Shown piece by piece: positions 7,278 to 15,411 of a stretch of 29,134 nucleotides of DNA. The position numbers and the translations under genes were made by a program. Under the pieces are notes generated by a model. It saw only the letters and a program-made list of their open reading frames with translations. It was not told the origin of the DNA and searched no databases. Origin of the DNA: an uncultured Phascolarctobacterium sp. (GTDB taxonomy: Bacteria > Bacillota > Negativicutes > Acidaminococcales > Acidaminococcaceae); the NCBI GenBank assembly GCA_934234275.1, contig CAKQHU010000003.1, positions 1-29,134 on the forward strand, in the 5' to 3' direction. Position 1 is the stretch's first letter; each line of letters begins with the position of its first letter.

Positions 7278-8138
7278 ATGAAGCAAATAAAAGAAACGGC
7301 ATACGCCAAAATAAATCTGGGACTTGATATTCTCGGCAAGCGAGAGGACGGCTACCATGAGGTAAGCATGATTATGCAGAGCGTCGGTCTGAGCGACGAG
7401 GTTGTTATCAGCAAGGGTAACGGCATTCAGATCAGCTCTAATCTGCACAACCTCAGCTGCGGTCCGGATAACCTGGCCTACAGAGCAGCCGCCCTGCTCG
7501 CAGGTCACTGCAATATTATTCCGAACGTTCACATCGCCTTGAACAAAAAAATTTTTCTGGCGGCAGGTCTGGCAGGCGGCAGCAGTGATGCAGCCGCAGT
7601 TCTGCGCGGTCTGAACCGTTACTGGGAGCTTAACCTGGAAAATTATGAGCTGGAGCAGCTCGCTGCACAATTAGGCAGCGATATACCCTTCTGCATCGAA
7701 GGCGGCACCATGCTGGCAACAGGACGCGGTGAAGTCCTCACCAAGCTGGAGGATATGCCCGAAACCTGGCTGGTACTGGCCAAGCCCCGCGGACTGGAAG
7801 TTTCCACCGCCTGGGTTTACCAAAACTTCAACCACGGCCGTGTAGTACATGCACCCTGCATCTGGCAGCTGGAAGCATATCTGCGCGAAGGCGGCAAGGC
7901 CATCGCTCCCTACATGGGCAATGTTTTAGAAACAGTAACTATCCCGGCACACCCCGTTATAGCCTCTATCAAGGCCGCTATGCTGGGAGCAGGTGCCTAC
8001 TACGCTCTTATGAGCGGCAGCGGTCCGACAGTATTCGGCCTTACCGCCGACAAAGAAACTGCCGAGCGTGTGCAGCAGGCACTCACAGATTTTGATGTAG
8101 AAACAGCTATTACGACAACTATCGGAAGGAGAAACTAA
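7278..8138 (+). CDS. ispE: 4-diphosphocytidyl-2-C-methyl-D-erythritol kinase
   Basis: Cytoplasmic GHMP kinase of the MEP isoprenoid pathway; phosphorylates CDP-methylerythritol on the 2-hydroxyl using ATP. The 286-residue protein is of normal length and has AYAKINLGLDILGKREDGYHEV at the N-terminus (Lys11 equivalent to the catalytic Lys), the glycine-rich ATP loop AAGLAGGSSDAA at 95-106, GSDIPF with Asp135 and the C-terminal MSGSGPTVFGL motif. The ATG at 7278 has AGGTGA seven bases upstream. It is the first gene of a run of closely spaced plus-strand genes and directly precedes gntR with one base between them. The ispE-purR-glmU-prs neighbourhood is also seen in Bacillus. Confidence 0.97.
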   Translation: MKQIKETAYAKINLGLDILGKREDGYHEVSMIMQSVGLSDEVVISKGNGIQISSNLHNLSCGPDNLAYRAAALLAGHCNIIPNVHIALNKKIFLAAGLAGGSSDAAAVLRGLNRYWELNLENYELEQLAAQLGSDIPFCIEGGTMLATGRGEVLTKLEDMPETWLVLAKPRGLEVSTAWVYQNFNHGRVVHAPCIWQLEAYLREGGKAIAPYMGNVLETVTIPAHPVIASIKAAMLGAGAYYALMSGSGPTVFGLTADKETAERVQQALTDFDVETAITTTIGRRN

Positions 8139-8139
8139 T

Positions 8140-8832
8140 ATGTCCGGACATTTGCAGCCTATAAAACTAGACAGCTACAAGCCTCTGCGTGAGCTTGTCT
8201 GTGAAAATATCCGTCAAGCTATTATTGACGGCACCTTCAGCCCCGGTGAACGCCTCATGGAAATCCAGCTGGCTGACGAAATGGGCGTAAGCCGTACGCC
8301 CGTGCGCGAAGCCATCCGTAAGCTGGAGCTGGAAGGCTTCGTTGTTATGATTCCCCGTCGCGGTACCTATGTTGCCGATATTTCCATTAAGGATATCACC
8401 GAAATTTACGAAATCCGTATCAGCCTTGATATTCTGGCTGCCGGTCTGGCCGCTGAGCGTATTACTGATGAGGAGCTTGAGCAGCTTAACGGTTATCTTA
8501 TTGAAATCGGCCAGCATATCGCCAACAACGATATGGATAAAATCGTCGAAGTAGATACTGCTTTCCACGATATGTTATACACTGCCAGCCGCAACGAGCG
8601 TCTGCGCAGCATCATCAATAACCTGCGCGAGCAGATGACCACTATCCGCGGCCGTTCCATGAGCTACCCGGGACGTTTAGTGGAAACCATGGACGAACAC
8701 CGCAATCTGGTAGAAGCTATTGCCGCACATGATGTAGAACGTGCGCAATACGCAGCCCGTATCCATCTGGAAAACGCCGAGCATACCCTCATGCGTTCTC
8801 TCAGCGAGCATCTGCCGCAGAAGAAGGCGTAA
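8140..8832 (+). CDS. GntR family transcriptional regulator, FCD (FadR-type) subfamily
   Basis: A 230-residue DNA-binding regulator. Residues ~15-77 form the winged helix (LRELVCENIRQAIIDGTFSPGERLMEIQLADEMGVSRTPVREAIRKLELEGFV, wing RRGTYVADIS). Residues ~85-215 form an all-helical FCD effector domain with metal-ligand-type positions in DTAFHDML, DEHRNLVEAI and RIHLENAEH. The ligand cannot be told from sequence; FCD members often bind carboxylates through a metal ion. The ATG follows the ispE stop by one base, with AAGGAG just inside ispE, so the two are coupled. Candidate autoregulatory palindromes lie at the operon promoter (7232-7255). A gntR between ispE and purR is not part of the Bacillus order. 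Confidence 0.93.
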   Translation: MSGHLQPIKLDSYKPLRELVCENIRQAIIDGTFSPGERLMEIQLADEMGVSRTPVREAIRKLELEGFVVMIPRRGTYVADISIKDITEIYEIRISLDILAAGLAAERITDEELEQLNGYLIEIGQHIANNDMDKIVEVDTAFHDMLYTASRNERLRSIINNLREQMTTIRGRSMSYPGRLVETMDEHRNLVEAIAAHDVERAQYAARIHLENAEHTLMRSLSEHLPQKKA

Positions 8833-8834
8833 GC

Positions 8835-9629
8835 ATGACAACTGCTAATATAGATGCTTTTATTGTAGCAGGCGGCCTCAGTCCCTGGCTGAAGGACTGC
8901 GCCGGCACCGAACACCGCTGCCTGGCACCGCTTGGCGATAAGCGCCTCATAGACTATATCATCGCAGCCCTGCAGGGAAGCGGACGCATCCGCCGTATTG
9001 TCGTAGCTGCCCGCCCCGAAGCCTTGGCGCTTTTGGAGGGCACATTACCGGCCGACGTCCTGCTGTGTGAAGCCGCAGGCGACCTGCCGGCTACAGCCGC
9101 CGTTGCCGCCGAAGCCTTAGGCCCTGATGCCAGCGAAAAGCTGCTGGGAGTATGCGACGACATTCCGCTGCTGACACCACTTGCAGTACGCGACTTTCTT
9201 GCAGCCTGCAACGCCTTCCCCGAAGGCCAGCTTTATTATCCCATCATCCCCAAGGATGCCTGCCTGAGCGCTTATCCCGATGCAAAGCGTACCTACGGCA
9301 AGCTGCGTGACGGTGTCTTTACCGGCGGCAACATGATGCTGATGGCTAAAGAAATTATTCCCGGCGGCCAGCAAAAGGCACGCGAAATCTTTGCCCGCCG
9401 CAAATCACCGCTCAAGCTGTGCAACTGGCTCGGATGGGGCTTTTTGCTAAAGCTCCTGTGCCATCGTCTGACAGTGGCCGATGCGGAAGCACGCACCTCT
9501 GCACTTCTGGAAATGCGCTGCAAAGCCATCATCACCCGTCATGCATGTATCGGCATGGATATAGATAAACCAAGTGACTTAGAACTTGCAAGGAGGACGC
9601 TTACATATGGTAAAAGCCAAAAGAATTGA
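8835..9629 (+). CDS. NTP-transferase-fold protein (MobA/GlmU-N-like nucleotidyltransferase), unassigned role
   Basis: A 264-residue protein of the Rossmann-like nucleotidyltransferase fold. The N-terminus IDAFIVAGGLSPWL resembles the LAGG signature of MobA-like enzymes but lacks the GxGxRM loop that follows it in sugar-nucleotide enzymes. The expected second features are present: CLAPLGDKRLIDYIIAAL, GVCDDIPLLTP (Asp pair that binds metal) and FTGGNMMLM. The C-terminus ends in CIGMDIDKPSDLELARRTL, as in MobA-like proteins such as CofC/MocA relatives. Substrate is unknown. It begins two bases after gntR and its 3' end overlaps purR by 23 bases, so it is certainly in the same transcript. Confidence 0.8.
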   Translation: MTTANIDAFIVAGGLSPWLKDCAGTEHRCLAPLGDKRLIDYIIAALQGSGRIRRIVVAARPEALALLEGTLPADVLLCEAAGDLPATAAVAAEALGPDASEKLLGVCDDIPLLTPLAVRDFLAACNAFPEGQLYYPIIPKDACLSAYPDAKRTYGKLRDGVFTGGNMMLMAKEIIPGGQQKAREIFARRKSPLKLCNWLGWGFLLKLLCHRLTVADAEARTSALLEMRCKAIITRHACIGMDIDKPSDLELARRTLTYGKSQKN

Positions 9630-10416
9630 ACGCGTAGCAGCGTTAAGTAAACTTTTAGCCGATCATCCATATCGGCTGTTTTCATTTTCATATTTCTGTA
9701 AAAAATTCGCTATCGCCAAATCCACCCTCAGTGAGGATGTTTTAGCCGTAAAATCCGGTCTGGAGCTTTACGGCCTCGGCAAGATAGAAACCGTTTCCGG
9801 CGCTGCCGGCGGTGTACGCTTTATTCCCGGCCACCTGCCGGAGGACGACGCAGCCTTCTTGGAAGAGCTTGCTGCCCGCCTCACCTCTCCGGACCGCATC
9901 TTGCCCGGCGGTATGCTTTATACTACCGACATTCTCTGCCATCCGGAAACCGTAGTGCGTCTGGGTGAAATTTTTATGCTCCGTCTGCAGGAGCTGGCAC
10001 CGGACTGCATTATGACGGTTGAAACCAGCGGCATTCCGCTGGCTATGCAGACAGCGCGTGCTTTTAACGTGCCTCTTGTTATCGCCCGTCACACCAGTGA
10101 TATTACCGAAGGCAGCACCGTCAACATCAATTATGTCAGCGGCTCTACCAAGGTTATTCAAAACATGGCCATGCCCAAGCGCGCTTTGCAGCCCGGCAAC
10201 CGTGTGCTGATTGTGGATGATGTTATGAAAGGCGGCGGCACCGCCAAGGGCATGATTGCTCTGGCACATGAGGTAGGCGCTCAGGTTGTGGGCAAGGCCT
10301 TTTTAATTGCCACGGCCGCACCGGAACGCAAGCTGGTAGAAGATTACACTGCCTTCTTCACCCTGCATAACGTAGATGAAGAACAGCAGCAGGTAACACT
10401 GGAAGTAAATAAATAA
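9607..10416 (+). CDS. purR: Purine operon repressor PurR (PRPP-responsive)
   Basis: Bacillus-type PurR, 269 residues: an N-terminal winged helix (residues ~1-75: RIERVAALSKLLADHPYRLFSFSYFCKKF, AIAKSTLSEDV) fused to a phosphoribosyltransferase-fold domain with the PRPP motif VLIVDDVMKGGGTAKG (about residues 199-214). In the family, PRPP relieves repression of purine synthesis genes. The reading frame extends to a TTG at 9586, but the ATG at 9607 has AGGAGG ten bases upstream and yields the normal N-terminus. It overlaps the preceding nucleotidyltransferase gene by 23 bases. prs, which makes its effector PRPP, lies two genes downstream. Confidence 0.95.
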   Translation: MVKAKRIERVAALSKLLADHPYRLFSFSYFCKKFAIAKSTLSEDVLAVKSGLELYGLGKIETVSGAAGGVRFIPGHLPEDDAAFLEELAARLTSPDRILPGGMLYTTDILCHPETVVRLGEIFMLRLQELAPDCIMTVETSGIPLAMQTARAFNVPLVIARHTSDITEGSTVNINYVSGSTKVIQNMAMPKRALQPGNRVLIVDDVMKGGGTAKGMIALAHEVGAQVVGKAFLIATAAPERKLVEDYTAFFTLHNVDEEQQQVTLEVNK

Positions 10417-10437
10417 TATAGAATACGTCAGGCTGGT

Positions 10438-10466
10438 TATAAGGTATTTTAAGATGATGCCTTATA
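10438..10466 (+). promoter_or_regulatory. Hairpin in the purR-glmU gap
   Basis: TATAAGGTAT (10438-10447) pairs with ATGCCTTATA (10457-10466), ten pairs with one G-U, nine-base loop. No T-run follows, so it is not a standard terminator; it could be an mRNA processing or stability element, or an operator. It lies 25 bases before the glmU start. Confidence 0.45.
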
Positions 10467-10491
10467 GACTGCCAGGAAAGGAAGAACTCAC

Positions 10492-11868
10492 ATGTCAGAA
10501 TTAGTAGCAATAATCCTCGCCGCAGGCAAAGGCACAAGAATGCGCAGCAAATACCCCAAGGTACTGCACAAAGTAGGCGGCAAACCCATGCTGCAGCATG
10601 TAATTGACGCTGCAAGCGCTGCCGGCGCAGACAAAAAGGTTGTTATCGTAGGCCATGAGGCAGAGCTGGTAGAAGCAATGGTAGGCAATCAGGGAACCAT
10701 CGCCCTGCAGGCCGAGCAGCTTGGCACCGGCCACGCTGTAATGCAGACTGCCGATGCCCTGAAGGACTTCCACGGCACTGCGCTCATCCTATGCGGTGAC
10801 ACCCCGCTGCTGGACGGCGAAGAACTGAAAAAATTCTGCGAAGCACATCAGGAAAGCGGCGCTGCTGCTACCGTACTTACGGCAATTATGGATGACCCAT
10901 TCGGCTACGGCCGCATTGTACGCGATGCCAACGGCAATGTACAGGGCATCGTAGAGCAGAAGGACGCTACCGAAGAGCAGAAGGCTATCAAGGAAATCAA
11001 CACCGGTATTTACTGCATGGAATGCCCGCAAATGTTTGACGTACTGGCTACTTTGACCAACGACAATGCGCAGGGCGAATATTACCTGACCGACGTACTG
11101 CAAAAGCTCAACGAAGCAGGCGCTAAGGTTGGCGGTATTTCCACTGCCGACAGCGATATGGTTATGGGCATCAACTCCCGCAAGCAGCTTTCCGTTGCTG
11201 AAGGCGTTATGCGCCAACGCATTTTGGATAAGCTGATGGATGCAGGCGTAACCATTATGGATCCTGCCAGCACCTTCATCGAAGCAAGCGTAAAAATCGG
11301 CCGCGATACCGTTATCTATCCCTACACCTGGCTGGAGGGCACCACGGAAATCGGCGAGGACTGCGAAATCGGTCCTAATGCCCGCTTCACTAATGTAAAA
11401 ATCGGTAATGATAACCATCTGCAATTCATCTACGGCCATGACTGCGAGGTTAAGAATCACGTTACCGCAGGTCCTTACGTGCATCTGCGTCCTGATACCG
11501 TTATCAGCGACCACGTTAAAATCGGCAACTATGTAGAGGTTAAAAACTCCAACGTAGGCGAAGGCACCAAGCTGCCTCACCTCACCTACATCGGCGACAG
11601 CGACATCGGCAGCGGTGTTAACATGGGCTGCGGCTGTATCACTGTAAACTACGACGGCAAGAAGAAGCATCGCACTGTTGTCGGTGACAATGCCTTCGTT
11701 GGCTGCAACACCAACCTTGTTGCTCCTGTTACTGTACAGGCCAATACTTACATCGGTGCCGGCAGCACCATTACCAAAGAAGTACCCGAAAATGCTCTTG
11801 GTATCGCACGTGCCCGCCAGAAAAATATTGAAGGCTGGGCCGAAAAATACCGTAACGAAAGTAAATAA
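10492..11868 (+). CDS. glmU: Bifunctional GlmU: GlcN-1-P acetyltransferase / GlcNAc-1-P uridyltransferase
   Basis: Makes UDP-GlcNAc, the precursor of peptidoglycan and the substrate of TagO and WecB at the left of this window. 458 residues, normal for the family. N-terminal uridyltransferase domain: LAAGKGTRMRSKYPKVLHKV (residues ~9-28), EQLGTGHAVMQ, CGDTPLL. C-terminal left-handed beta-helix acetyltransferase from about residue 255: repeated hexapeptides, NYVEVKNS, LPHLTYIGDSDIGSGVNMGCG, NYDGKKKH and DNAFVGCNTNLVAPV. The ATG at 10492 has AAAGGAAG upstream. It is separated from purR by 75 bases holding a hairpin, and from prs by a promoter, so it is probably the last gene of the ispE transcript. 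Confidence 0.98.
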   Translation: MSELVAIILAAGKGTRMRSKYPKVLHKVGGKPMLQHVIDAASAAGADKKVVIVGHEAELVEAMVGNQGTIALQAEQLGTGHAVMQTADALKDFHGTALILCGDTPLLDGEELKKFCEAHQESGAAATVLTAIMDDPFGYGRIVRDANGNVQGIVEQKDATEEQKAIKEINTGIYCMECPQMFDVLATLTNDNAQGEYYLTDVLQKLNEAGAKVGGISTADSDMVMGINSRKQLSVAEGVMRQRILDKLMDAGVTIMDPASTFIEASVKIGRDTVIYPYTWLEGTTEIGEDCEIGPNARFTNVKIGNDNHLQFIYGHDCEVKNHVTAGPYVHLRPDTVISDHVKIGNYVEVKNSNVGEGTKLPHLTYIGDSDIGSGVNMGCGCITVNYDGKKKHRTVVGDNAFVGCNTNLVAPVTVQANTYIGAGSTITKEVPENALGIARARQKNIEGWAEKYRNESK

Positions 11869-11897
11869 GCTTTTATAGTCACATTTGTGTCAAAAAG

Positions 11898-11926
11898 TTT
11901 ACAAAAAACTCGCGATAGTGTATAAT
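11898..11926 (+). promoter_or_regulatory. Promoter of prs
   Basis: TTTACA (11898-11903), exactly 17 bases, TATAAT (11921-11926). The leader of about 65 bases contains a stem AGTTTTGCTT/AAGCAAACT (11939-11964, one bulge). Just upstream lies GTCACATTTGTGTC (11878-11891), similar in part to the palindrome before the pilin operon. Confidence 0.75.
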
Positions 11927-11995
11927 TAAATTTAAGTAAAGTTTTGCTTTCTGTATAAGCAAACTATAAACAAGGTAATTTTGGAGGGATTGGAC

Positions 11996-12955
11996 ATGTT
12001 GTCTGACGAGAATAAGTTAAGAATATTTACCGGTAATGCAAACCCTGATCTGGCACGCGAAATCGCTGCTTACCTCGGAACCACCGTTGGTGATTCTGTA
12101 GTTAACCGTTTCAACAACGGCGAAGTTCAGGTAATGATTAACGAAAGCGTACGCGGCAAGGATATCTTCATTGTACAACCTACCTGTGGCCCTATCGTTA
12201 ATGATAACGTAATGGAGCTTTTGATCATGGCTGATGCCTTCAAACGCGCCAGCGCTAACCACATCACTGCTGTTATTCCTTACTATGGCTATGCACGCCA
12301 GGACCGCAAAGCACGCGGCCGTGAGCCTATTACTGCTAAGCTGATGGCAGACCTGCTGGAAACCGCAGGCATTACCCGTGTAGTAACCATTGACCTGCAT
12401 GCTGCACAAATTCAAGGCTTCTTCAACATCCCCTTTGATCATATGCCCGGCGGCCCGCTGATGGCAGAATACATTAAATCCAAGAATCTGGAAGACATGG
12501 TTGTTATCTCTCCGGACCTTGGTGGCGTAAGCCGTGCCCGCAATTTCGCTGAAATGCTGAATGCACCGTTGGCTATCATCGACAAACGTCGTCCGGAACC
12601 CGGCGTTGCTGAGGTTATGAACCTGATCGGCGACGTTAAAGGCAAAACCTGCATCATGGTAGACGACATGGTTGATACCGCAGGCTCCCTGACCGAAGGC
12701 GCACGCGCTCTGAAGAAATTCGGTGCTAAAGAAGTATATGCATGCTGCACTCACCCGATCCTGACCGATCCGGCGCTGTCCCGCATTGCTCAATCCGATA
12801 TCACCGAGCTGGTTGTTACCAACACCATTCCTCTGGCTCCTTCCAAAAAGCACCCGAAAATTAAGGTGCTCTCCATTGCGCCGATTCTGGCAGAAACCAT
12901 TCTGCGCATCTACAATGACTGGTCTGTAAGCCAATTATTCGATACCAAACACTAA
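11996..12955 (+). CDS. prs: Ribose-phosphate pyrophosphokinase
   Basis: Makes PRPP from ribose 5-phosphate and ATP, feeding purine, pyrimidine, His and Trp synthesis and acting as the PurR ligand. 319 residues, normal class I length. Motifs: FTGNANPDLAREIA and FNNGEVQV near the N-terminus, the ATP loop YYGYARQDRKARGREPI, DLHAAQIQGFF, and the PRPP-binding VDDMVDTAGSL. The frame opens at a TTG (11981), but the ATG at 11996 has GGAGGG seven bases upstream and gives the standard start. Own promoter at 11898-11926 and own terminator at 12965-12993 make it a likely monocistronic unit. Confidence 0.98.
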   Translation: MLSDENKLRIFTGNANPDLAREIAAYLGTTVGDSVVNRFNNGEVQVMINESVRGKDIFIVQPTCGPIVNDNVMELLIMADAFKRASANHITAVIPYYGYARQDRKARGREPITAKLMADLLETAGITRVVTIDLHAAQIQGFFNIPFDHMPGGPLMAEYIKSKNLEDMVVISPDLGGVSRARNFAEMLNAPLAIIDKRRPEPGVAEVMNLIGDVKGKTCIMVDDMVDTAGSLTEGARALKKFGAKEVYACCTHPILTDPALSRIAQSDITELVVTNTIPLAPSKKHPKIKVLSIAPILAETILRIYNDWSVSQLFDTKH

Positions 12956-12964
12956 GCGTAATAT

Positions 12965-12993
12965 AAAAAGGCTTGCCTCTGGCAAGCCTTTTT
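12965..12993 (+). terminator. Terminator of prs
   Basis: AAAAAGGCTTGCC pairs perfectly with GGCAAGCCTTTTT across a TCT loop. Its DNA also contains a possible -35 for the next operon (see 12973-13001). Confidence 0.9.
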
Positions 12994-13001
12994 GTTATGA
13001 T
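12973..13001 (+). promoter_or_regulatory. Candidate promoter embedded in the prs terminator
   Basis: TTGCCT (12973-12978) inside the terminator stem, 17 bases, TATGAT (12996-13001). It would drive the deacetylase-pth pair with a leader of about 35 bases, most of it a second hairpin. Sequence match only. Confidence 0.4.
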
Positions 13002-13029
13002 TAAAGCCGGCAAAACTACCGGCTTTAAT
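13000..13029 (+). promoter_or_regulatory. Perfect 11-bp hairpin in the leader of the deacetylase gene
   Basis: ATTAAAGCCGG (13000-13010) pairs with CCGGCTTTAAT (13019-13029) across an eight-base loop, five bases before the GGAG ribosome site of the gene at 13043. No T-run follows; it may stabilise the mRNA or affect initiation. Confidence 0.5.
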
Positions 13030-13042
13030 ATTTGGAGTAATT

Positions 13043-13834
13043 ATGCGTATCATTTATCTTCTTATTATCTGTTCCCTTGCCGGCGTACTGCTGCTGTGGC
13101 TGGGGATATACAAAAAAATCAGCAGAAAGACTGCCGCTATAAGCGCCGCTATCAGCCTCGCGCTCGCAGGCGCGCTGCTCTTGCTCGCCGTACTTCCGGG
13201 CAACAGCTTTTACGGCAAGGTTATAACACATGCGGAAAACGCTCACGGGCGCAAGCTCATTGCCCTCACCTTTGATGACGGCCCTTATCCGCCCTATACC
13301 CAGAAGCTGCTCCAGCTTTTGGCAGCCAAGAACGTGCATGCCACCTTCTTTATGGTTGGCGAAAACGCTGCCAAGCATCCGGAAACAGTAAAGCTCGTCC
13401 AAACACAAGGACACCTGATTGCTCTGCATGCAGGCTATCACAAGGATTTGCTTAAGCTCAGCAGCAGCGAAGCTGCCGCCAACATCGCCTACGGCAAGGA
13501 AACGCTGCAGAGCATCACCGGCACTGCACCGCAGTATATGCGTCCGCCGCACGGCTTCAAGGACTGGAGCACTGTCAAGGCTATCAATGATGCAGGTATG
13601 CTGGTAGTAAACTGGAGCATCATTCCCCGCGACTGGACTAATCCCGGCGTGCAGGTAATTGCCGACAGAGTCTGCGAGAACGCAGCCCCCGGTGCTATCG
13701 TCCTGCTGCATGACGGCGACAGCCCCAAAAACTCCGCACCGCGCGACCAGACGATTGAGGCAGTCGGCCTCATCATCGACCGTCTGCGTGCAGAGGGATA
13801 TGAATTTGTCACCATCGAAGAACTTAACAAATAA
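13043..13834 (+). CDS. Membrane-anchored polysaccharide deacetylase (NodB-homology)
   Basis: Predicted envelope enzyme that removes N- or O-acetyl groups from a polysaccharide or peptidoglycan. 263 residues: two N-terminal hydrophobic segments (about residues 2-22 and 31-52), then the NodB domain with TFDDGP (metal and catalytic Asp pair), GHLIALHAGYH (HxxxH zinc ligands), RPPHG, the NWSIIPRDW region and VLLHDG with the catalytic His. All five family motifs are recognisable. It occupies the place held by ctc in Bacillus. The ATG at 13043 has GGAG six bases upstream, preceded by the hairpin at 13000-13029. pth follows 14 bases later. Confidence 0.92.
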   Translation: MRIIYLLIICSLAGVLLLWLGIYKKISRKTAAISAAISLALAGALLLLAVLPGNSFYGKVITHAENAHGRKLIALTFDDGPYPPYTQKLLQLLAAKNVHATFFMVGENAAKHPETVKLVQTQGHLIALHAGYHKDLLKLSSSEAAANIAYGKETLQSITGTAPQYMRPPHGFKDWSTVKAINDAGMLVVNWSIIPRDWTNPGVQVIADRVCENAAPGAIVLLHDGDSPKNSAPRDQTIEAVGLIIDRLRAEGYEFVTIEELNK

Positions 13835-13848
13835 AAAGGAGCAACAAT

Positions 13849-14430
13849 ATGAAATTAATTGTCGGCCTTGGCAATATCGGCCGCGAATACGAAAATACCC
13901 GTCACAACATCGGCTTTATGGTAGTTGACGAGCTGGCACGCCGTCTTGGCGTAAGCTTCGGCAAGGAGGACCGCAGTGCCTATATGGCAGAATACCGCGC
14001 TCCCGAAAAAATCATCATCATCAAACCTACCACCTACATGAACCTCAGCGGCGTTGCCGTAGGTGCCTACGCCAACTTCTATCACATCGACCCGGATGAT
14101 ATCGCTGTTATCCAGGATGATATGGATATGCCCGTAGGCCAGCTGCGCATCCGCCGCAAGGGCAGCGCCGGCGGCCACAACGGCATCAAATCCATTACCG
14201 AGCATTTGGGCACCGATGCCTACCCACGCTTTAAAATCGGCATCGGCCATCCGGCACGCAATAATAAGGCCGTTGTCAACCATGTACTGCATGCCTTCCA
14301 GGGCGAGGATAAAACCGCTATCGAAGCGGCAGTAGCAGAAATGGCCACAGCGTTGGAGGAATGGATTAAATCCGGCGATATCGAAGAGGTTATGCAGGCG
14401 CACAATAAGAAAAAACCTGCAGCCGAATAA
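13849..14430 (+). CDS. pth: Peptidyl-tRNA hydrolase
   Basis: Releases tRNA from peptidyl-tRNAs that drop off ribosomes. 193 residues, normal length. Motifs: VGLGNIGREYENTRHNIGFMVVD with the catalytic His in NTRHN, KPTTYMNLSG, the catalytic Asp in VIQDDMDMPVG and RRKGSAGGHNGIKSI with the substrate-binding Asn. ATG with AAAGGAG eight bases upstream, 14 bases after the deacetylase; the pair ends at the terminator at 14442-14487. Following prs closely is the same relative order as in Bacillus. Confidence 0.98.
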   Translation: MKLIVGLGNIGREYENTRHNIGFMVVDELARRLGVSFGKEDRSAYMAEYRAPEKIIIIKPTTYMNLSGVAVGAYANFYHIDPDDIAVIQDDMDMPVGQLRIRRKGSAGGHNGIKSITEHLGTDAYPRFKIGIGHPARNNKAVVNHVLHAFQGEDKTAIEAAVAEMATALEEWIKSGDIEEVMQAHNKKKPAAE

Positions 14431-14441
14431 GCAAAATATGC

Positions 14442-14487
14442 AAAAGAACTAGCAAGAGCTTTCTAAGCTCCGGCTAGTTCTTTTTTT
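14442..14487 (+). terminator. Terminator of the deacetylase-pth operon
   Basis: AAAAGAACTAGC pairs with GCTAGTTCTTTT, with an inner GAGCTT/AAGCTC stem, followed by a run of seven T. The A-run at left makes it able to serve the convergent pilin operon that ends at 14512. Confidence 0.9.
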
Positions 14488-14511
14488 GGTTATGCAATTT
14501 GTTTGACAAAA

Positions 14512-15411
14512 TTACGGCTTATTGAAGGCCGGTGTCAGCATCGCTTCTACAGCACCTGTATCAGGAGTAAGGTCTGCTGTTCCCCTAAGCACGATTTTGT
14601 CCGCCAGGACAAAGCCGTTCAGCCGACAGCCTGCGCCTATTGTCACCGTTCCCTTCGCCAGCAGCAGCGCCTTTGCCATTTTAGTACCGTCACCCAACGT
14701 AATATCACCCTCTTCACTGATAAGCACTATGCGGTCCGGGTAGTAGGAACCGGGTGCCGTATTTATCGAAAACTTATCAGCTATCAGCGTTGCACCCTGC
14801 AGGCCTTTGCTGCCAAGACGCAGCGAATTACTGCTTCTAAGATAATAAAAGCGGGCGCTGAGGCCATTTTCCTCTGTAGTCCTTTTGTTAAGCGAAGCAG
14901 CGCATTTATTCTCCAGGAAGCTAATCTGCGGCAGCCTTACTTCTTCTGTGCTTGTATATAACGCTGCCTGCTGCAGATATTCACTTCCTGTCAGCGAACG
15001 TCCCGCAAGAACGCTCTTAGCTGCCAACTTCCGCATCTCCGGACAGAAGCTTACCCTGAGCCTATGCAGCCGCTGTACTGCGCCAACATGATTAGCGGCT
15101 ACGGCAGACACCTTCAGGTAATCTATCTGCCCATCCGAGCTGTAACTGCTTTCGCTTGTCACTGTTACCGGTTCGTTGCCCGGCTGCAGCTCGCCCTCAT
15201 AGCAAACCTGCGTACCCGCAGGCTGCGGTTTTTGACCTATGGCCTGCAATACGGAGCCGCACAGCAGCCGCAGCTGCTGCCCCCGTAAAAAATCCTTTTC
15301 CGCCTCATAGCCCTTGACTGCATAAAGCAGGCAAAGCTGGGCGCTGAGCGCCAACAGCAGCGCTGCCAGCAGGCACGGAAGCGATATACTGCCCTTTGCG
15401 CTATGCATCAT
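14512..15411 (-). CDS. Pilus-assembly-associated protein with N-terminal membrane helix (PilX/GspK-like position)
   Basis: Last gene of the pilin-like operon, 299 residues. A single hydrophobic helix near the N-terminus (SLPCLLAALLLALSAQLCLLYAV) is followed by a large extracytoplasmic part. The C-terminal third has short repeated turns (ADKFSINTAPG, ISEEGDITLGDGTKMAK, AKGTVTIGAGCRLNGFVLADKIVL), suggesting a right-handed beta-solenoid or polymer-forming fold like that found at the end of some PilX-type proteins. There is no clear prepilin cleavage motif (no Gly-Phe-x3-Glu), but SAKGSISLPC could be a degenerate one. Start: tandem ATGs at 15411 and 15408 after GAGG; it overlaps the preceding gene by 11 bases. 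Exact role unknown. Confidence 0.7.
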   Translation of the reverse strand: MMHSAKGSISLPCLLAALLLALSAQLCLLYAVKGYEAEKDFLRGQQLRLLCGSVLQAIGQKPQPAGTQVCYEGELQPGNEPVTVTSESSYSSDGQIDYLKVSAVAANHVGAVQRLHRLRVSFCPEMRKLAAKSVLAGRSLTGSEYLQQAALYTSTEEVRLPQISFLENKCAASLNKRTTEENGLSARFYYLRSSNSLRLGSKGLQGATLIADKFSINTAPGSYYPDRIVLISEEGDITLGDGTKMAKALLLAKGTVTIGAGCRLNGFVLADKIVLRGTADLTPDTGAVEAMLTPAFNKP

